A stretch of 57,877 nucleotides of DNA from Sphingomonadales bacterium (GTDB taxonomy: Bacteria; Pseudomonadota; Alphaproteobacteria; Sphingomonadales; Sphingomonadaceae), in contig JAAURJ010000012.1 in assembly GCA_012032285.1 (NCBI GenBank), positions 1 to 57,877 of the forward strand, in the 5' to 3' direction. Positions within the stretch are counted from its first letter, which is position 1. Every line of letters starts with the position of its first letter. The notes beneath the pieces are model-generated. The model did not search any database, had not been told where the DNA came from, and saw nothing but the letters and a program-made list of their open reading frames with translations. Shown here in pieces: positions 9,532-18,342 of this stretch. The position numbers and the translations under genes are program-made.

Positions 9532-10196
9532 CAGAGGCGGAGGCCAAGGCCTGGCTGGTGTCGCATTTCCATGTTTCACGTGAAACAATGGCCCGGCTTG
9601 AGGCCTTCATCCATTTTCTGCGGAGCGAATCGCAAAATCAAAATTTGATCGCCGCATCGACTTTGGAGCATATCTGGGTTCGGCATATTGTCGATAGTGC
9701 GCAGCTGTTGGTCCATTTGCCAGACAATATGCGGGAGGGAAAACGCTGGCTTGACCTCGGTTCAGGAGCGGGTTTTCCCGGCATCATTGCGGCTCTATTG
9801 TCCAATCACAGGATAACATTGGTCGAATCACGGGCGCGGCGAATTGATTATCTGGAGCGAGCAGCAAAATTGCTCAATTTTGGGACACAGGTTGAAATAG
9901 CAGGGGCAACCCTCGAAAAGCTGGAAACCGAGAAATATGATATAATTAGCGCCCGTGCCTTTGCGCCGTTGCCCCGTTTGCTGTCGGGTGCGGCGCGATT
10001 TTCCACAGAAAACACTTTCTGGCTATTACCAAAGGGCCGAAATGCGGTTAAGGAAATGAAAGAGGTGAAAGATAACTGGCATACGGACTTTCGGGCCGTG
10101 CCCAGCATCACCGATGCCGATGCCGGAATATTGATCGGGCACTTGCAAGGGAATGGCAGCCGCAAAGGCTCAAAAAAAGCGAGGATGAAATCATGA
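9528..10196 (+). CDS. rsmG: 16S rRNA (guanine-527-N7)-methyltransferase RsmG
   Basis: An S-adenosylmethionine-dependent methyltransferase modifying G527 of 16S rRNA. It has 222 residues with SAM-binding [11 protein letters not shown] and the family motifs [19 protein letters not shown] and [10 protein letters not shown]. The C-terminus is basic ([13 protein letters not shown]). It overlaps mnmG and parA by 4 bp each, so the four-gene set is translationally coupled. A perfect parS lies near its start and encodes HVSRET. Confidence 0.95.
   Translation: MTEAEAKAWLVSHFHVSRETMARLEAFIHFLRSESQNQNLIAASTLEHIWVRHIVDSAQLLVHLPDNMREGKRWLDLGSGAGFPGIIAALLSNHRITLVESRARRIDYLERAAKLLNFGTQVEIAGATLEKLETEKYDIISARAFAPLPRLLSGAARFSTENTFWLLPKGRNAVKEMKEVKDNWHTDFRAVPSITDADAGILIGHLQGNGSRKGSKKARMKS
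9572..9587. promoter_or_regulatory. parS: Perfect parS site within rsmG
   Basis: TGTTTCACGTGAAACA, an exact 16-bp palindrome matching the ParB consensus, in the 5' part of rsmG. It lies about 600 bp before parA. Confidence 0.95.
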
Positions 10197-10975
10197 TCCG
10201 AATAGCGATTGCAAACCAAAAGGGCGGGGTAGGCAAGACAACCACCGCCATAAATATGGCAACGGCAATGGCGGCAAGCGGATGGAAATGCTTGCTCATC
10301 GATCTTGATCCACAGGGTAATGCCTCAACCGGCCTTGGTGTGAAACAGGCGGACCGGGTGCATAGCAGCTATGATTTATTATTCGGCGAGGCAGGAATAG
10401 AGGAATCGGCGATTGCGACGATCATACCGGGGCTTGATATCATACCGGCGACGGTGGACCTGTCAGGTGCAGAGATCGAACTGGTTGAATTTGAAGACCG
10501 GACCCACAGGCTGAAAAGCGCTTTCGATGCCGCGGCAGAACGGTGGGACATCGTCCTGATTGACTGCCCACCTTCTTTGGGCCTGCTCACCATCAATGCG
10601 CTGGTTGCGGTGGATTCGATCATTGTCCCGTTGCAATGTGAATTTTTTGCGTTAGAAGGATTAAGTCAGCTTTTACAAACAGTTGAGCGCATACAAAAAC
10701 GCTTTAACCCCGATTTGGCGATCATGGGCGTGGTGCTTACCATGTATGATCGGCGCAACCGGTTGACCGATCAGGTTGAAGAAGATGTGCGCAGCTGCTT
10801 GAGCGGCTTGGTGTTTGACACCGTCATCCCGCGCAATGTCCGTCTGTCCGAAGCGCCTAGCCACGGCCTTCCGGCCTTGGTCTACGACCATCGGTGCAGC
10901 GGTTCGGAAGCCTATATGGCGCTGGCCCGTGAATTAATTGGCCGCCTGCCTGCGAAAGAGGAATTAGCCGCATGA
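10193..10975 (+). CDS. parA: Chromosome-partitioning ATPase ParA
   Basis: A Walker-type ATPase that drives segregation of the origin region with ParB-parS. It has 260 residues with the deviant Walker A KGGVGKTT at residues 10-17, Walker A' LIDLDPQGNAST and Walker B VLIDCPPSLG. No N-terminal DNA-binding extension is present, as usual for chromosomal ParA. It overlaps rsmG upstream and parB downstream by 4 bp. The position about 9 kb from the origin matches its role. Confidence 0.97.
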   Translation: MIRIAIANQKGGVGKTTTAINMATAMAASGWKCLLIDLDPQGNASTGLGVKQADRVHSSYDLLFGEAGIEESAIATIIPGLDIIPATVDLSGAEIELVEFEDRTHRLKSAFDAAAERWDIVLIDCPPSLGLLTINALVAVDSIIVPLQCEFFALEGLSQLLQTVERIQKRFNPDLAIMGVVLTMYDRRNRLTDQVEEDVRSCLSGLVFDTVIPRNVRLSEAPSHGLPALVYDHRCSGSEAYMALARELIGRLPAKEELAA

Positions 10976-11922
10976 GCGATCCAAAAGAAAAAGCCGCGCC
11001 GCGCAAAATGGGGTTGGGACGCGGACTCGATGCTTTATTGGGGGAGGCGATAAGAGAAAAGCCCGCCGCGCCGGATGGAGCGGCCGATAATTCGGTGACC
11101 TCCAATAGCAAGGCACGAGCCATTGCCGCCGGAATTGCAACGATCAATATAAGCGATATCAGCCCCAATCCCGCCCAGCCCCGCCGCTATTTTGCCGAAG
11201 AGGCGCTGGAGGAATTGGCGCAAAGCCTGTCGCGGCACGGCATTGTGCAGCCGATTGTGGTGCGGCCTTTTGGCAAAGGATATCAGATTGTAGCCGGTGA
11301 ACGGCGCTGGCGTGCGGCGCAAAAAGCGCAAATCCATACTGTCCCGGCGATCGTCCGCGATTTCAACGATGCGGAAACGCTGGAAATTGCCATTATCGAA
11401 AATATCCAAAGGCAGGATCTGAACCCTATAGAGGAGGCAGAGGCCTATAAAAGGCTTTCCGATGAATTTGGCCATAGCCAAGCAGCGCTGGCGCAGATTG
11501 TCGATAAATCACGCAGCCATGTCGCCAATATGATGCGGCTTTTAGATTTGCCGCAAACGCTGCGTGATCTGGTTATTGAAGGCAAATTGCAAATGGGCCA
11601 TGCCCGTGCGCTTCTTGGCAGCGAGCAAGCGGTGGAACTGGCCGCAATTGTGATCAAAAAAGGTCTTTCTGTTCGGGCAACAGAAGCGCTGGTTCGCAAA
11701 AACAAGCCCGGTGCCATGTTATCTTCTGCAAAAAGGAAAATCACAGATGCTAGCGCCGATGCCGATATTCGCGCGGTGGAAAGCCATTTGGGAGATTTAC
11801 TAGGTCTCAAAGTCTTGATCAAACAAGAAAGCAGCGGCGGGGCAGGATCGGTGACTTTTCAATATGGCAGTTTGGACCAGCTCGATATGCTGTGCCAGCG
11901 TCTGACCGGCGAGACTTTTTAA
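10972..11922 (+). CDS. parB: Chromosome-partitioning protein ParB
   Basis: A parS-binding CTPase of 316 residues. The N-terminus carries the ParA-contacting GLGRGLDALLGE motif at about residues 14-25. The ParB/Spo0J nuclease-like domain follows, with IVQPIVVRP and the CTP-binding box GERRWRAAQ near residue 108, then ENIQRQDLNPIEEA. A helix-turn-helix lies at SQAALAQIVDKSRSHVANMM, and a C-terminal dimerisation segment ends the protein. Three parS-like sites lie upstream in the same gene cluster. A weak hairpin (CCGCAAA/TTTGCGG, 11937-11968) follows the stop. Confidence 0.97.
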   Translation: MSDPKEKAAPRKMGLGRGLDALLGEAIREKPAAPDGAADNSVTSNSKARAIAAGIATINISDISPNPAQPRRYFAEEALEELAQSLSRHGIVQPIVVRPFGKGYQIVAGERRWRAAQKAQIHTVPAIVRDFNDAETLEIAIIENIQRQDLNPIEEAEAYKRLSDEFGHSQAALAQIVDKSRSHVANMMRLLDLPQTLRDLVIEGKLQMGHARALLGSEQAVELAAIVIKKGLSVRATEALVRKNKPGAMLSSAKRKITDASADADIRAVESHLGDLLGLKVLIKQESSGGAGSVTFQYGSLDQLDMLCQRLTGETF

Positions 11923-12036
11923 GACCGGGTGCCAATCCGCAAAAAGTAGAATTTTTGAAAATTTGCGGGCTGAAAGCAGATGTAAAATCCTGTCAATGTT
12001 AACAATTCGCCGTTGGCAATTTGACTTTTTCTCCCG

Positions 12037-12103
12037 TTAATATGCATTAAGTCTATGATATATAATGTTTATTGTGGTGTAATCATTAAGATCGGTTAAC
12101 CAT
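12037..12103. promoter_or_regulatory. TTAA-rich upstream region of the fibre genes, possible CtrA-type sites
   Basis: The 276 bases between parB and the DUF4402 gene hold two TTAA-N6-TTAA arrangements (12037-12050 and 12086-12099) and a TTAACCAT (12096-12103). The CtrA consensus is TTAA-N7-TTAA, and TTAACCAT resembles a half-site. The spacing is one base short, so this is tentative. It might reflect a lost base, or not be CtrA at all. Confidence 0.3.
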
Positions 12104-12121
12104 AGCATTTGGGGAGTCTTT

Positions 12122-12169
12122 ATGATTCGTTCTGCAAAAGGGGACATGGATGCAGTGGGGCATTCCTGA
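12122..12169 (+). CDS. Possible 15-codon leader ORF
   Basis: MIRSAKGDMDAVGHS, preceded by GGGGAG six bases before the ATG. It ends 29 bases before the DUF4402 start. No similarity is recognised. It could be a leader peptide or a chance ORF. Confidence 0.2.
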   Translation: MIRSAKGDMDAVGHS

Positions 12170-12198
12170 AATTGCACTTTGTCGCAAGAGGACTAAAT

Positions 12199-12696
12199 AT
12201 GTTAAACAAAATGAAAATCGTACTGGCTGGCACAATTGCCGCCGCTTCTTTGGTTTCCGGTGCTGCTAACGCAGCCACTCAAACTGCAAATGCTGAAGCT
12301 GAAATTTTGACTCCGGTCGCTTTGTCAGCTGTAACCGATCTGGACTTTGGTTTGATCGCAGGTGACGCGGATGGCGGCACCGTAGAATTGCCAGTTCTTT
12401 CGAACACGCGCACTTGCACAGGCGTAATCTGCGTCGGTACTGCCGCTCGTGCATCGTTCCAAGTAACACAGGCGAGCCAAAGCCAAGTTGTTGCGCTTTC
12501 GGTTCCAACCACCGGTGTTGCATTGACCGGCCCGGGCGCAAATATGCCTGTTTCACTGGCACTTTCCAGCTCTTCGATCACATTTGACTCGAATGCTTTG
12601 GAAACTGTATTTATCGGCGGCACGCTGACAGTTGGTGCGAACCAGGCCGCAGGCGTATATAGCACAACTTTTAATGTTACTGCTGATTATCAGTAA
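12199..12696 (+). CDS. Secreted DUF4402-domain protein (putative pilin-like subunit)
   Basis: A 165-residue secreted protein. The start at 12199 (MLNKMKIVLAG) follows an AGAGGAC ribosome-binding site and gives a clear Sec signal peptide ending SGAANA, with mature ATQTANAEAEILTPVALS. The DUF4402 beta-sandwich contains LDFGLIAGDADGGTVELP, a Cys pair (TRTCTGVICVG) and ends with NVTADYQ, like a fimbrial subunit's C-terminal strand. It is followed by a strong terminator, then the chaperone and usher-like genes. That order suggests it is the abundant subunit of a surface fibre. The role is inferred. Confidence 0.85.
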   Translation: MLNKMKIVLAGTIAAASLVSGAANAATQTANAEAEILTPVALSAVTDLDFGLIAGDADGGTVELPVLSNTRTCTGVICVGTAARASFQVTQASQSQVVALSVPTTGVALTGPGANMPVSLALSSSSITFDSNALETVFIGGTLTVGANQAAGVYSTTFNVTADYQ

Positions 12697-12731
12697 TAGC
12701 TTTGCCGCAACGCATTGCGGAATATAAAGAT

Positions 12732-12767
12732 AAGCCCCCGGCTGGTACGCACCATCCGGGGGCTTTT
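12732..12767 (+). terminator. Intrinsic terminator after the DUF4402 gene
   Basis: A perfect 10-bp stem (AAGCCCCCGG paired with CCGGGGGCTT), a 14-base loop that can itself pair GGT/ACC, and a TTTT tail. It separates the subunit gene from the assembly genes, which would let the subunit be made in excess. Confidence 0.88.
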
Positions 12768-12887
12768 GCTATTATATCTCGATAATTTAAGCGGTATATT
12801 AGGCTGTTGGTAACCATATTCTGGCATTTATCATCTCATGGACTGCGCGCTTTGTCGCTCCCGCGCCTTAACTGAGGATAAAATTGA

Positions 12888-13730
12888 ATGTTCGCAAAAT
12901 TCACCCGTAATTTAAGCCCTTTGGCATTGGCTCTGACAAGCGTGATCGCTGCACCTTTGATCATGACAGCGCCCGCCCACGCGGCAGGTGACCTGCTGGT
13001 CGCGCCCACTCGTGTTGTGTTGGATGGCCGCCGGGGCACAGAGGTGATCCTCAACAATATTGGCGATGAAGAGGCGACCTATCGTATCAGCCTTGAGCTG
13101 CGCCGTATGAATGAAGTGGGCCGTTTAGAAGAGGTTAGCGAAGAAGCAGCCAATGAAAAAGAGCAAGCGGTGCAGCGAATCATCCGTTATGCGCCGCGCC
13201 GCGTAACACTTCCGCCCAACCAGCCGCAATCCATCCGGATTGGCTTGGGCCAAATGCAGGATTTGCCCGATGGCGAATATCGCGCCCATATGCTGTTCCG
13301 CGCCATTCCAAAAACCGCTGCCGTTACCGAGGCTCAAGATGAGGGAGACGGCGTGCAGATTCAGCTGATCCCGGTTTATGGCGTGACCATTCCGATCATC
13401 GTGCGCAAGGGACAGTTACAGGCTCAGGCTGCTTTGGCCAATCCGCGTGTCGAACAAACGGTCGATGGCCCCGCTTTGGCATTTGATCTTAGCCGCAAAG
13501 GCGATGCGTCGGTTTTTGGTGAAATACGGGTATCAAAACCCGGCGTCGCCGAACCCATGATGGTTGCACGCGGCATTGCCATCTACCCTGAGCTGGAATC
13601 GCGCATTGTAACCTTGCCGGTCAATGAAGAAGTTTTGGCGGCGCTCAAAGGTCCGGTCACTATCGGCTATTATGAAGCGATTGAAAATGGCGGTGCACTG
13701 ATAGCAGAAGTGAAATCGGTCCTGAACTAA
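12888..13730 (+). CDS. PapD-like periplasmic pilus chaperone
   Basis: A 280-residue secreted protein. A signal peptide (LALTSVIAAPLIMTAPAHAA) is followed by two immunoglobulin-like domains. The first holds VAPTRVVLDGRRGTEVILNN, YRISLELRRMNE and a proline-rich APRRVTLPPNQPQSIRIGLG. These match periplasmic chaperones of fimbrial assembly. The motif PPNQPQSIR corresponds to the conserved G1 strand region. It would hold subunits before delivery to the usher-like protein encoded 28 bp downstream. Partner identity is inferred from context. Confidence 0.82.
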   Translation: MFAKFTRNLSPLALALTSVIAAPLIMTAPAHAAGDLLVAPTRVVLDGRRGTEVILNNIGDEEATYRISLELRRMNEVGRLEEVSEEAANEKEQAVQRIIRYAPRRVTLPPNQPQSIRIGLGQMQDLPDGEYRAHMLFRAIPKTAAVTEAQDEGDGVQIQLIPVYGVTIPIIVRKGQLQAQAALANPRVEQTVDGPALAFDLSRKGDASVFGEIRVSKPGVAEPMMVARGIAIYPELESRIVTLPVNEEVLAALKGPVTIGYYEAIENGGALIAEVKSVLN

Positions 13731-13758
13731 GGCCTGGGCTTTCTGTGTAAGAAACACT

Positions 13759-16488
13759 GTGCGTCAATATTTCCCATCCTTGCGTAAAACGCTGGCCGTC
13801 TTGGCTCTTGCAGTCGGAACCCTATCGGTTCCGGCTGCGCCTGCATTTGCGGCGGACGGCGGGGGATGGAAAGCCAAAAATGATGACGCATTATTATTAG
13901 ATGTGCGTTCGGGTCAATGGCGCGTTGGCGATGGCGTTAGAGGGTATCAAACCGATAAGGGTGTATGCGTCGATTTCGGTGATGTGATTCTGGCGCTCGA
14001 TCTGCCGGTGCGGCTCGATAAAAAGTCGCGCCGCGCGACTGGCTGGTTGTTTAAGGAAAGCCGGGTCATAACCCTCGACCGTGACCTTGGTGTAGTACAA
14101 ATCGTGAACAATGAAAGCCGCATCAATCCTGGCGATATTTATGACACGCCAGAGGGTTGGTGCGTTGATACACAGATTTTGTCGAAATGGCTTGCGATCG
14201 AAGTGACACCCGATCTTTCCAATTCGCTTCTGGTTTTAGAATCAAAGGAAAAACTGCCTTTTGAACTGGCAGAAGAGCGCAAGGCCCGGGCGGGCAAGGT
14301 AAGGCCGCCACAGACATTTGACCTTTCTTCCTTGCCGCAAGCCGATGACACTTATCGATTCTGGCGAACGCCGTCGGTTGACGTTGTGGCGTCAACCGGG
14401 GTGCGCAAGGATAAATTGCGCGGCGCAACTTTTGATGCCCGTTATGAGGTTTATGCTAGTGGTGAAGTGGCCGGTGCCTCTTTTGACGCCCGCCTGTCCT
14501 CTGATAATGAAGGCGTGCCCGAAAGACTTCGTTTCCGGGCCTATCGCACAGATCCCGAGGGTAAGCTATTAGGGCCGCTTGCGGCCACGCATTTTGCGTT
14601 AGGAGATGTATCGACAGTATCGACCACGCTCGGGCCGCAGGGCAGCGCAGGGCGCGGCGCCTATGTCACCAACCGGCCGACAGAACGCCCTGATAGTTTT
14701 GACCGGACCACTTTCCGCGGGGAGCTTCCCGATGGATGGGATGCCGAATTATACCGCAATGATCAGCTGATCGGTTATGTCCAAAGCCGGGGGGACGGGC
14801 GCTATGAATTTCTGGATGTGCCCCTGCTATTTGGACAAAACAGCTTTGAAGTGGTGCTTTATGGACCGCAAGGACAAGTGCGCCGTGATAGCCGTTTGAT
14901 TCCGGTCGGTCTCGATTCTATTCCGCCGCGTGAGACTTATTATTGGGCGGGGATACAGGATGCGGGCAAGGATTTAATCAATGTCGGACTGGATGACCCC
15001 GCCGATACCGACGGCTGGCGCGGCGGTTTTGGACTGGAACGCGGCCTTGACGCCAGAACGTCGATCGGCGCTGCATTCACCAGTTCACAATTTAAAGGGA
15101 CAAGGCGCAATTATCTGGAAGGATCGGTGCGCCGTGCCTTGGGACCAGCGCTTTTGGAGGTATCGGCGGCGAGCGATTTTGGCTCCGGCTATGCCCTGCG
15201 CGGACAGGCGCTGGCCCAATTTGGCGAAACATCGGTCAGCGCCGAAGCCGCCTTGTTCCAAAATGGCTATCAAAGCGAGCGTTATGAGCTTGATCTACAG
15301 CGGCTATTGGCATTGTCGCTCGATCATAGTGTCCGCCTGTTTGGTGAAAAAATTCCGGTCCATGTCGAAGCACGGCACCGGAGGCGAACAAGCGGCGATG
15401 AATCATTGGAGATGATTGGGCGTTTATCATTTAATATCAATAGAATAAATGCAAGCACCGAGATAAAATGGGAACAGGAAAAGCGGATATTTGGCAATGA
15501 TCCTCCATCGCGGCTTGATGCGTTGTTTCGGTTATCCGGGCGTATCGGGCGGGTGCGTTTGCGCGGTGAAAGCGAATTCGGGTTATCGGGCGATAATCGC
15601 GGGTTTCGTGAATCGAGGTTGGTCGCTGATTACCGGGCGGGTGACCGTTCGGAATATCGTTTGGAGTTGGGTTATAATGCTGCTGGCTCGCGCGGGCGTG
15701 TGGCCGCAGGATATACGCGCCGTTTTGACAAATTCGCTCTTACTGGCCAATTGGAGGCTGCCAGTGACGGTTCGGTAGCCGCCGGGGTCAATCTGGCCTT
15801 CAGCTTCGGCCCTGATCCGCGAGGGGGTTTTCGCGTGGCATCGGAAAAACTTGCGGCCACAGGACAGGCTTTGGCGATTGTCTATACCGACGAAAATGGC
15901 GACGGTATCCGGCAACCGGATGAAACTTTGCATAAAGAGGTAGAGCTGACCGCCGGTCTGAGCGGGCGCGGACAGCCGACCGATGCAAAAGGCGCGACGA
16001 TGATTGACGGGCTGCAACCCTTTCAACCGATATTGATTGGCATTGACGAATCGAGTCTGCCCGACCCCTTTGTTCAGCCCGCAACCAAAGGCATTGTCGT
16101 CACCCCGCGCCCCGGCATTCCCTTTGTGGTCGAGCTGCCATTGGTCGCTGCCGGTGAAATAGCCGGAACCTTGCAAAAAGAAGGCGGCCGGATATTGAGC
16201 GGCGTGGACATTGACCTGATCGACAGCAAGGGCAATATCGTGAAAACAACACGCAGCGAATATGATGGCTTCTTTTTGTTTGAAGGTGTGCCTTATGGCA
16301 AATACCGCCTTCAAATATCTCCGCTCGCCGCCAATATTGTTGGTGTCGACATCCGCCTGCAAGCCAGTGCCGAATTGAACAAAGCGCGTCCGATGGTGGA
16401 ATTGGGAATTGTCACGGCTACATCCGCTGCGCGGATTGCCGATGCCAGGAACAACACAGGCGGTGAACTGGATGCGGCGGATAAATAG
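13759..16488 (+). CDS. Large usher-like outer-membrane protein with SdrD/Cna-type end
   Basis: A 909-residue protein with a GTG start and a signal peptide (LAVLALAVGTLSVPAAPAFA). Residues of about 30-160 form an N-terminal domain. Further on, a usher-like block reads AELYRNDQLIGYVQSRGDGR then DVPLLFGQNSFEVVLYGPQG. Many alternating beta strands follow (YELDLQRLLALSLDHSVRLF and similar), fitting an outer-membrane barrel. The end has a calcium-type EF-like YTDENGDGIRQPDE motif and a carboxypeptidase-regulatory-like domain (GVDIDLIDSKGNIVKTTRSE). It is not a canonical FimD by my reading. It is probably the translocation pore for the DUF4402 fibre. Confidence 0.72.
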   Translation: MRQYFPSLRKTLAVLALAVGTLSVPAAPAFAADGGGWKAKNDDALLLDVRSGQWRVGDGVRGYQTDKGVCVDFGDVILALDLPVRLDKKSRRATGWLFKESRVITLDRDLGVVQIVNNESRINPGDIYDTPEGWCVDTQILSKWLAIEVTPDLSNSLLVLESKEKLPFELAEERKARAGKVRPPQTFDLSSLPQADDTYRFWRTPSVDVVASTGVRKDKLRGATFDARYEVYASGEVAGASFDARLSSDNEGVPERLRFRAYRTDPEGKLLGPLAATHFALGDVSTVSTTLGPQGSAGRGAYVTNRPTERPDSFDRTTFRGELPDGWDAELYRNDQLIGYVQSRGDGRYEFLDVPLLFGQNSFEVVLYGPQGQVRRDSRLIPVGLDSIPPRETYYWAGIQDAGKDLINVGLDDPADTDGWRGGFGLERGLDARTSIGAAFTSSQFKGTRRNYLEGSVRRALGPALLEVSAASDFGSGYALRGQALAQFGETSVSAEAALFQNGYQSERYELDLQRLLALSLDHSVRLFGEKIPVHVEARHRRRTSGDESLEMIGRLSFNINRINASTEIKWEQEKRIFGNDPPSRLDALFRLSGRIGRVRLRGESEFGLSGDNRGFRESRLVADYRAGDRSEYRLELGYNAAGSRGRVAAGYTRRFDKFALTGQLEAASDGSVAAGVNLAFSFGPDPRGGFRVASEKLAATGQALAIVYTDENGDGIRQPDETLHKEVELTAGLSGRGQPTDAKGATMIDGLQPFQPILIGIDESSLPDPFVQPATKGIVVTPRPGIPFVVELPLVAAGEIAGTLQKEGGRILSGVDIDLIDSKGNIVKTTRSEYDGFFLFEGVPYGKYRLQISPLAANIVGVDIRLQASAELNKARPMVELGIVTATSAARIADARNNTGGELDAADK

Positions 16489-16691
16489 TGAGCCTGCTCC
16501 CTAGGTGTTTAGTCCCGGCATTTGATGCCTCGAATGGGTATTTAATAGGGCCTGACCCTAAGTCCACTCCCTCATTTTCAAGTAACAATCCCGCATTGCA
16601 GGCCGAATATAGCCGTGCAGGTTCGGTCCGGGCCTGTTATGCTATACTCGGATGGGTCAGCTAAATAGAGGAGCGAAGGGGATAAAATCAA

Positions 16692-17504
16692 ATGCCGATT
16701 GATAAACCAAAGCCTGCCCCTGTCCGCCACCCCTTATCTGTTCGATTATGGCATTGGACCAATGCAGCGGCTTTGCTGATATTGTTGATGAGCGGACTGA
16801 TGATTTTTAACGCCCATCCGCGGCTTTATTGGGGGCAATTTGGAGCCAATGCGGATCCCGCATGGTTGGAAATAGGCGACGAGGATGGCCGCGGCTATGT
16901 GCAATTGGGAGAACGGCGTTTCGATACAACGGGTGTCTTGGGCGTGTATCAAGGTGCCGATGGCAGCCAGAAAACCCACGCCTTCCCTTATTGGGCCACC
17001 ATTCCGTCCGAATATAGCCTGGCCGATGCCCGGCTGTGGCATTTGGCCTTTGCCTGGATTTTCAGCCTTGGCTTATCTGTCTATATGCTTGCCGGATTAT
17101 GGCGGGGGCATATTCGCGCCCGGCTGCATATCACCCGCGAACAATGGGCACCCCGTTTTATCTGGCAAGATGTAAAAGATCATTTGCGGCTGCGTTTTCC
17201 CAAGGGCAATGAAGCACATGACTATAATATATTACAAAAATTCAGTTATATTGCAGTAATATTCCTGCTGTTGCCGCTCATGATATTAACGGGGCTAACC
17301 ATGTCGCCAGCGATGAATGCGGCTTGGCCGTGGTTGCTTGATATATTTGGTGGACGGCAATCAGCGCGGTCGCTGCATTTTCTGATCAGTTTTGCCCTGA
17401 CTGCATTTTTCATGCTGCACATGGTGATGTTGCTTTTGGCGGGGCCGGTGCCGCATATCCGCGCGATGATCACCGGACGCCTGGCCCGCAGGAATGACCT
17501 ATGA
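16692..17504 (+). CDS. Cytochrome b561-type membrane subunit
   Basis: A 270-residue integral membrane protein with four hydrophobic helices and an inserted periplasmic loop. Likely haem-ligand His residues occur in VRLWHWTNAA, DARLWHLAFAW, ARSLHFLISF and FFMLHMVMLL, the pattern of a di-haem cytochrome b. It overlaps the next gene, a Tat-exported molybdopterin lipoprotein, by 4 bp. Together they look like a two-part quinone-linked oxidoreductase resembling MsrPQ or YedYZ by arrangement, though this b-type subunit is not MsrQ-like in length. The upstream 203-bp gap includes the extended -10-like TATGCTATACT near 16639. Confidence 0.85.
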   Translation: MPIDKPKPAPVRHPLSVRLWHWTNAAALLILLMSGLMIFNAHPRLYWGQFGANADPAWLEIGDEDGRGYVQLGERRFDTTGVLGVYQGADGSQKTHAFPYWATIPSEYSLADARLWHLAFAWIFSLGLSVYMLAGLWRGHIRARLHITREQWAPRFIWQDVKDHLRLRFPKGNEAHDYNILQKFSYIAVIFLLLPLMILTGLTMSPAMNAAWPWLLDIFGGRQSARSLHFLISFALTAFFMLHMVMLLLAGPVPHIRAMITGRLARRNDL

Positions 17505-18277
17505 CGAAAAACGCAAAAATCATATTGCCGCGCCGCCGTTTATTAAAGCTTGCGGGTGCGTCGGCGGGCGCTCTGTTACTCGGTGGATGCGATGCGCTTA
17601 ACAAGAATAAGGATGTGCGCAATATCCTGAGCAGCGCGGAAACACTGCATAAGCGTGCACAGCGCTTGATCATGGACCGCAACGCCCTTGCCCGTGAATT
17701 TGGAGAGAGCGATATGTCGCCCCATTTCCGGATGAACGGTTCCATCACTGGCGATACGGCGGAATATAAGCGGCATTTGGCGGAACATTTTGCCAATTGG
17801 AAGCTTCGGGTTGACGGCATGGTTGCCCGCCCCGCCGCATATTCGCTTGCCCAGTTAATGGCTATGCCCTCACGCGAACAAATTACCCGGCATGACTGTG
17901 TCGAAGGATGGAGCGCAATTGGCAAATGGCGCGGTCCGCAGCTTGGCCCGATATTGGACCGCAGCCGCCTTTTGCCTGCTGCCCGCTATATCATCTTTCA
18001 CTGCGCCGACCGTTTTGGGCCGGACCCTTATTATGAAAGCATAGATTTGATCGATGCCTATCACCCGCAAACCATATTAGCTTGGGGTATGAACGGGGAA
18101 ATACTCCCCACAGGTCATGGCGCCCCGATCCGGCTCCGCACCGAAAGGCAACTGGGCTATAAACAGGCCAAATTTATCATGCGGATAGAGGCTACGGATG
18201 ATTACAATAAATTTGGTAAGGGCAAGGGCGGTTATTGGGAGGATGTCGCTGACTATGCTTGGTATGCCGGGATATGA
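17501..18277 (+). CDS. Tat-exported molybdopterin-dependent oxidoreductase, lipoprotein
   Basis: A 258-residue protein of the sulfite oxidase/YedY molybdopterin fold. The N-terminus has a twin-arginine motif (RRRLLKLAG) and a lipobox LLGGC, so it should be exported folded and lipid-anchored. The Mo-ligand region reads TRHDCVEGWSAIGKWRG, with the Cys near residue 132. Later motifs are IDLIDAYHPQTILAWGMNG and GHGAPIRLRTERQLGYKQAK. It partners the cytochrome b overlapping upstream. The substrate is unknown; sulfite, sulfoxides or oxidised methionine are family precedents. Confidence 0.86.
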   Translation: MTKNAKIILPRRRLLKLAGASAGALLLGGCDALNKNKDVRNILSSAETLHKRAQRLIMDRNALAREFGESDMSPHFRMNGSITGDTAEYKRHLAEHFANWKLRVDGMVARPAAYSLAQLMAMPSREQITRHDCVEGWSAIGKWRGPQLGPILDRSRLLPAARYIIFHCADRFGPDPYYESIDLIDAYHPQTILAWGMNGEILPTGHGAPIRLRTERQLGYKQAKFIMRIEATDDYNKFGKGKGGYWEDVADYAWYAGI

Positions 18278-18342
18278 CAATGCACACGCCGCGCGGAGCA
18301 ATAGCATAGCTTCACTCGGCGCAATTATCAGTTATAGCGGGA

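Noticed and set aside
15583-16362. A 259-codon minus-strand ORF opposite the usher-like gene
   Set aside because: Runs antisense through a well-supported coding sequence, with no recognisable domain or ribosome-binding site.
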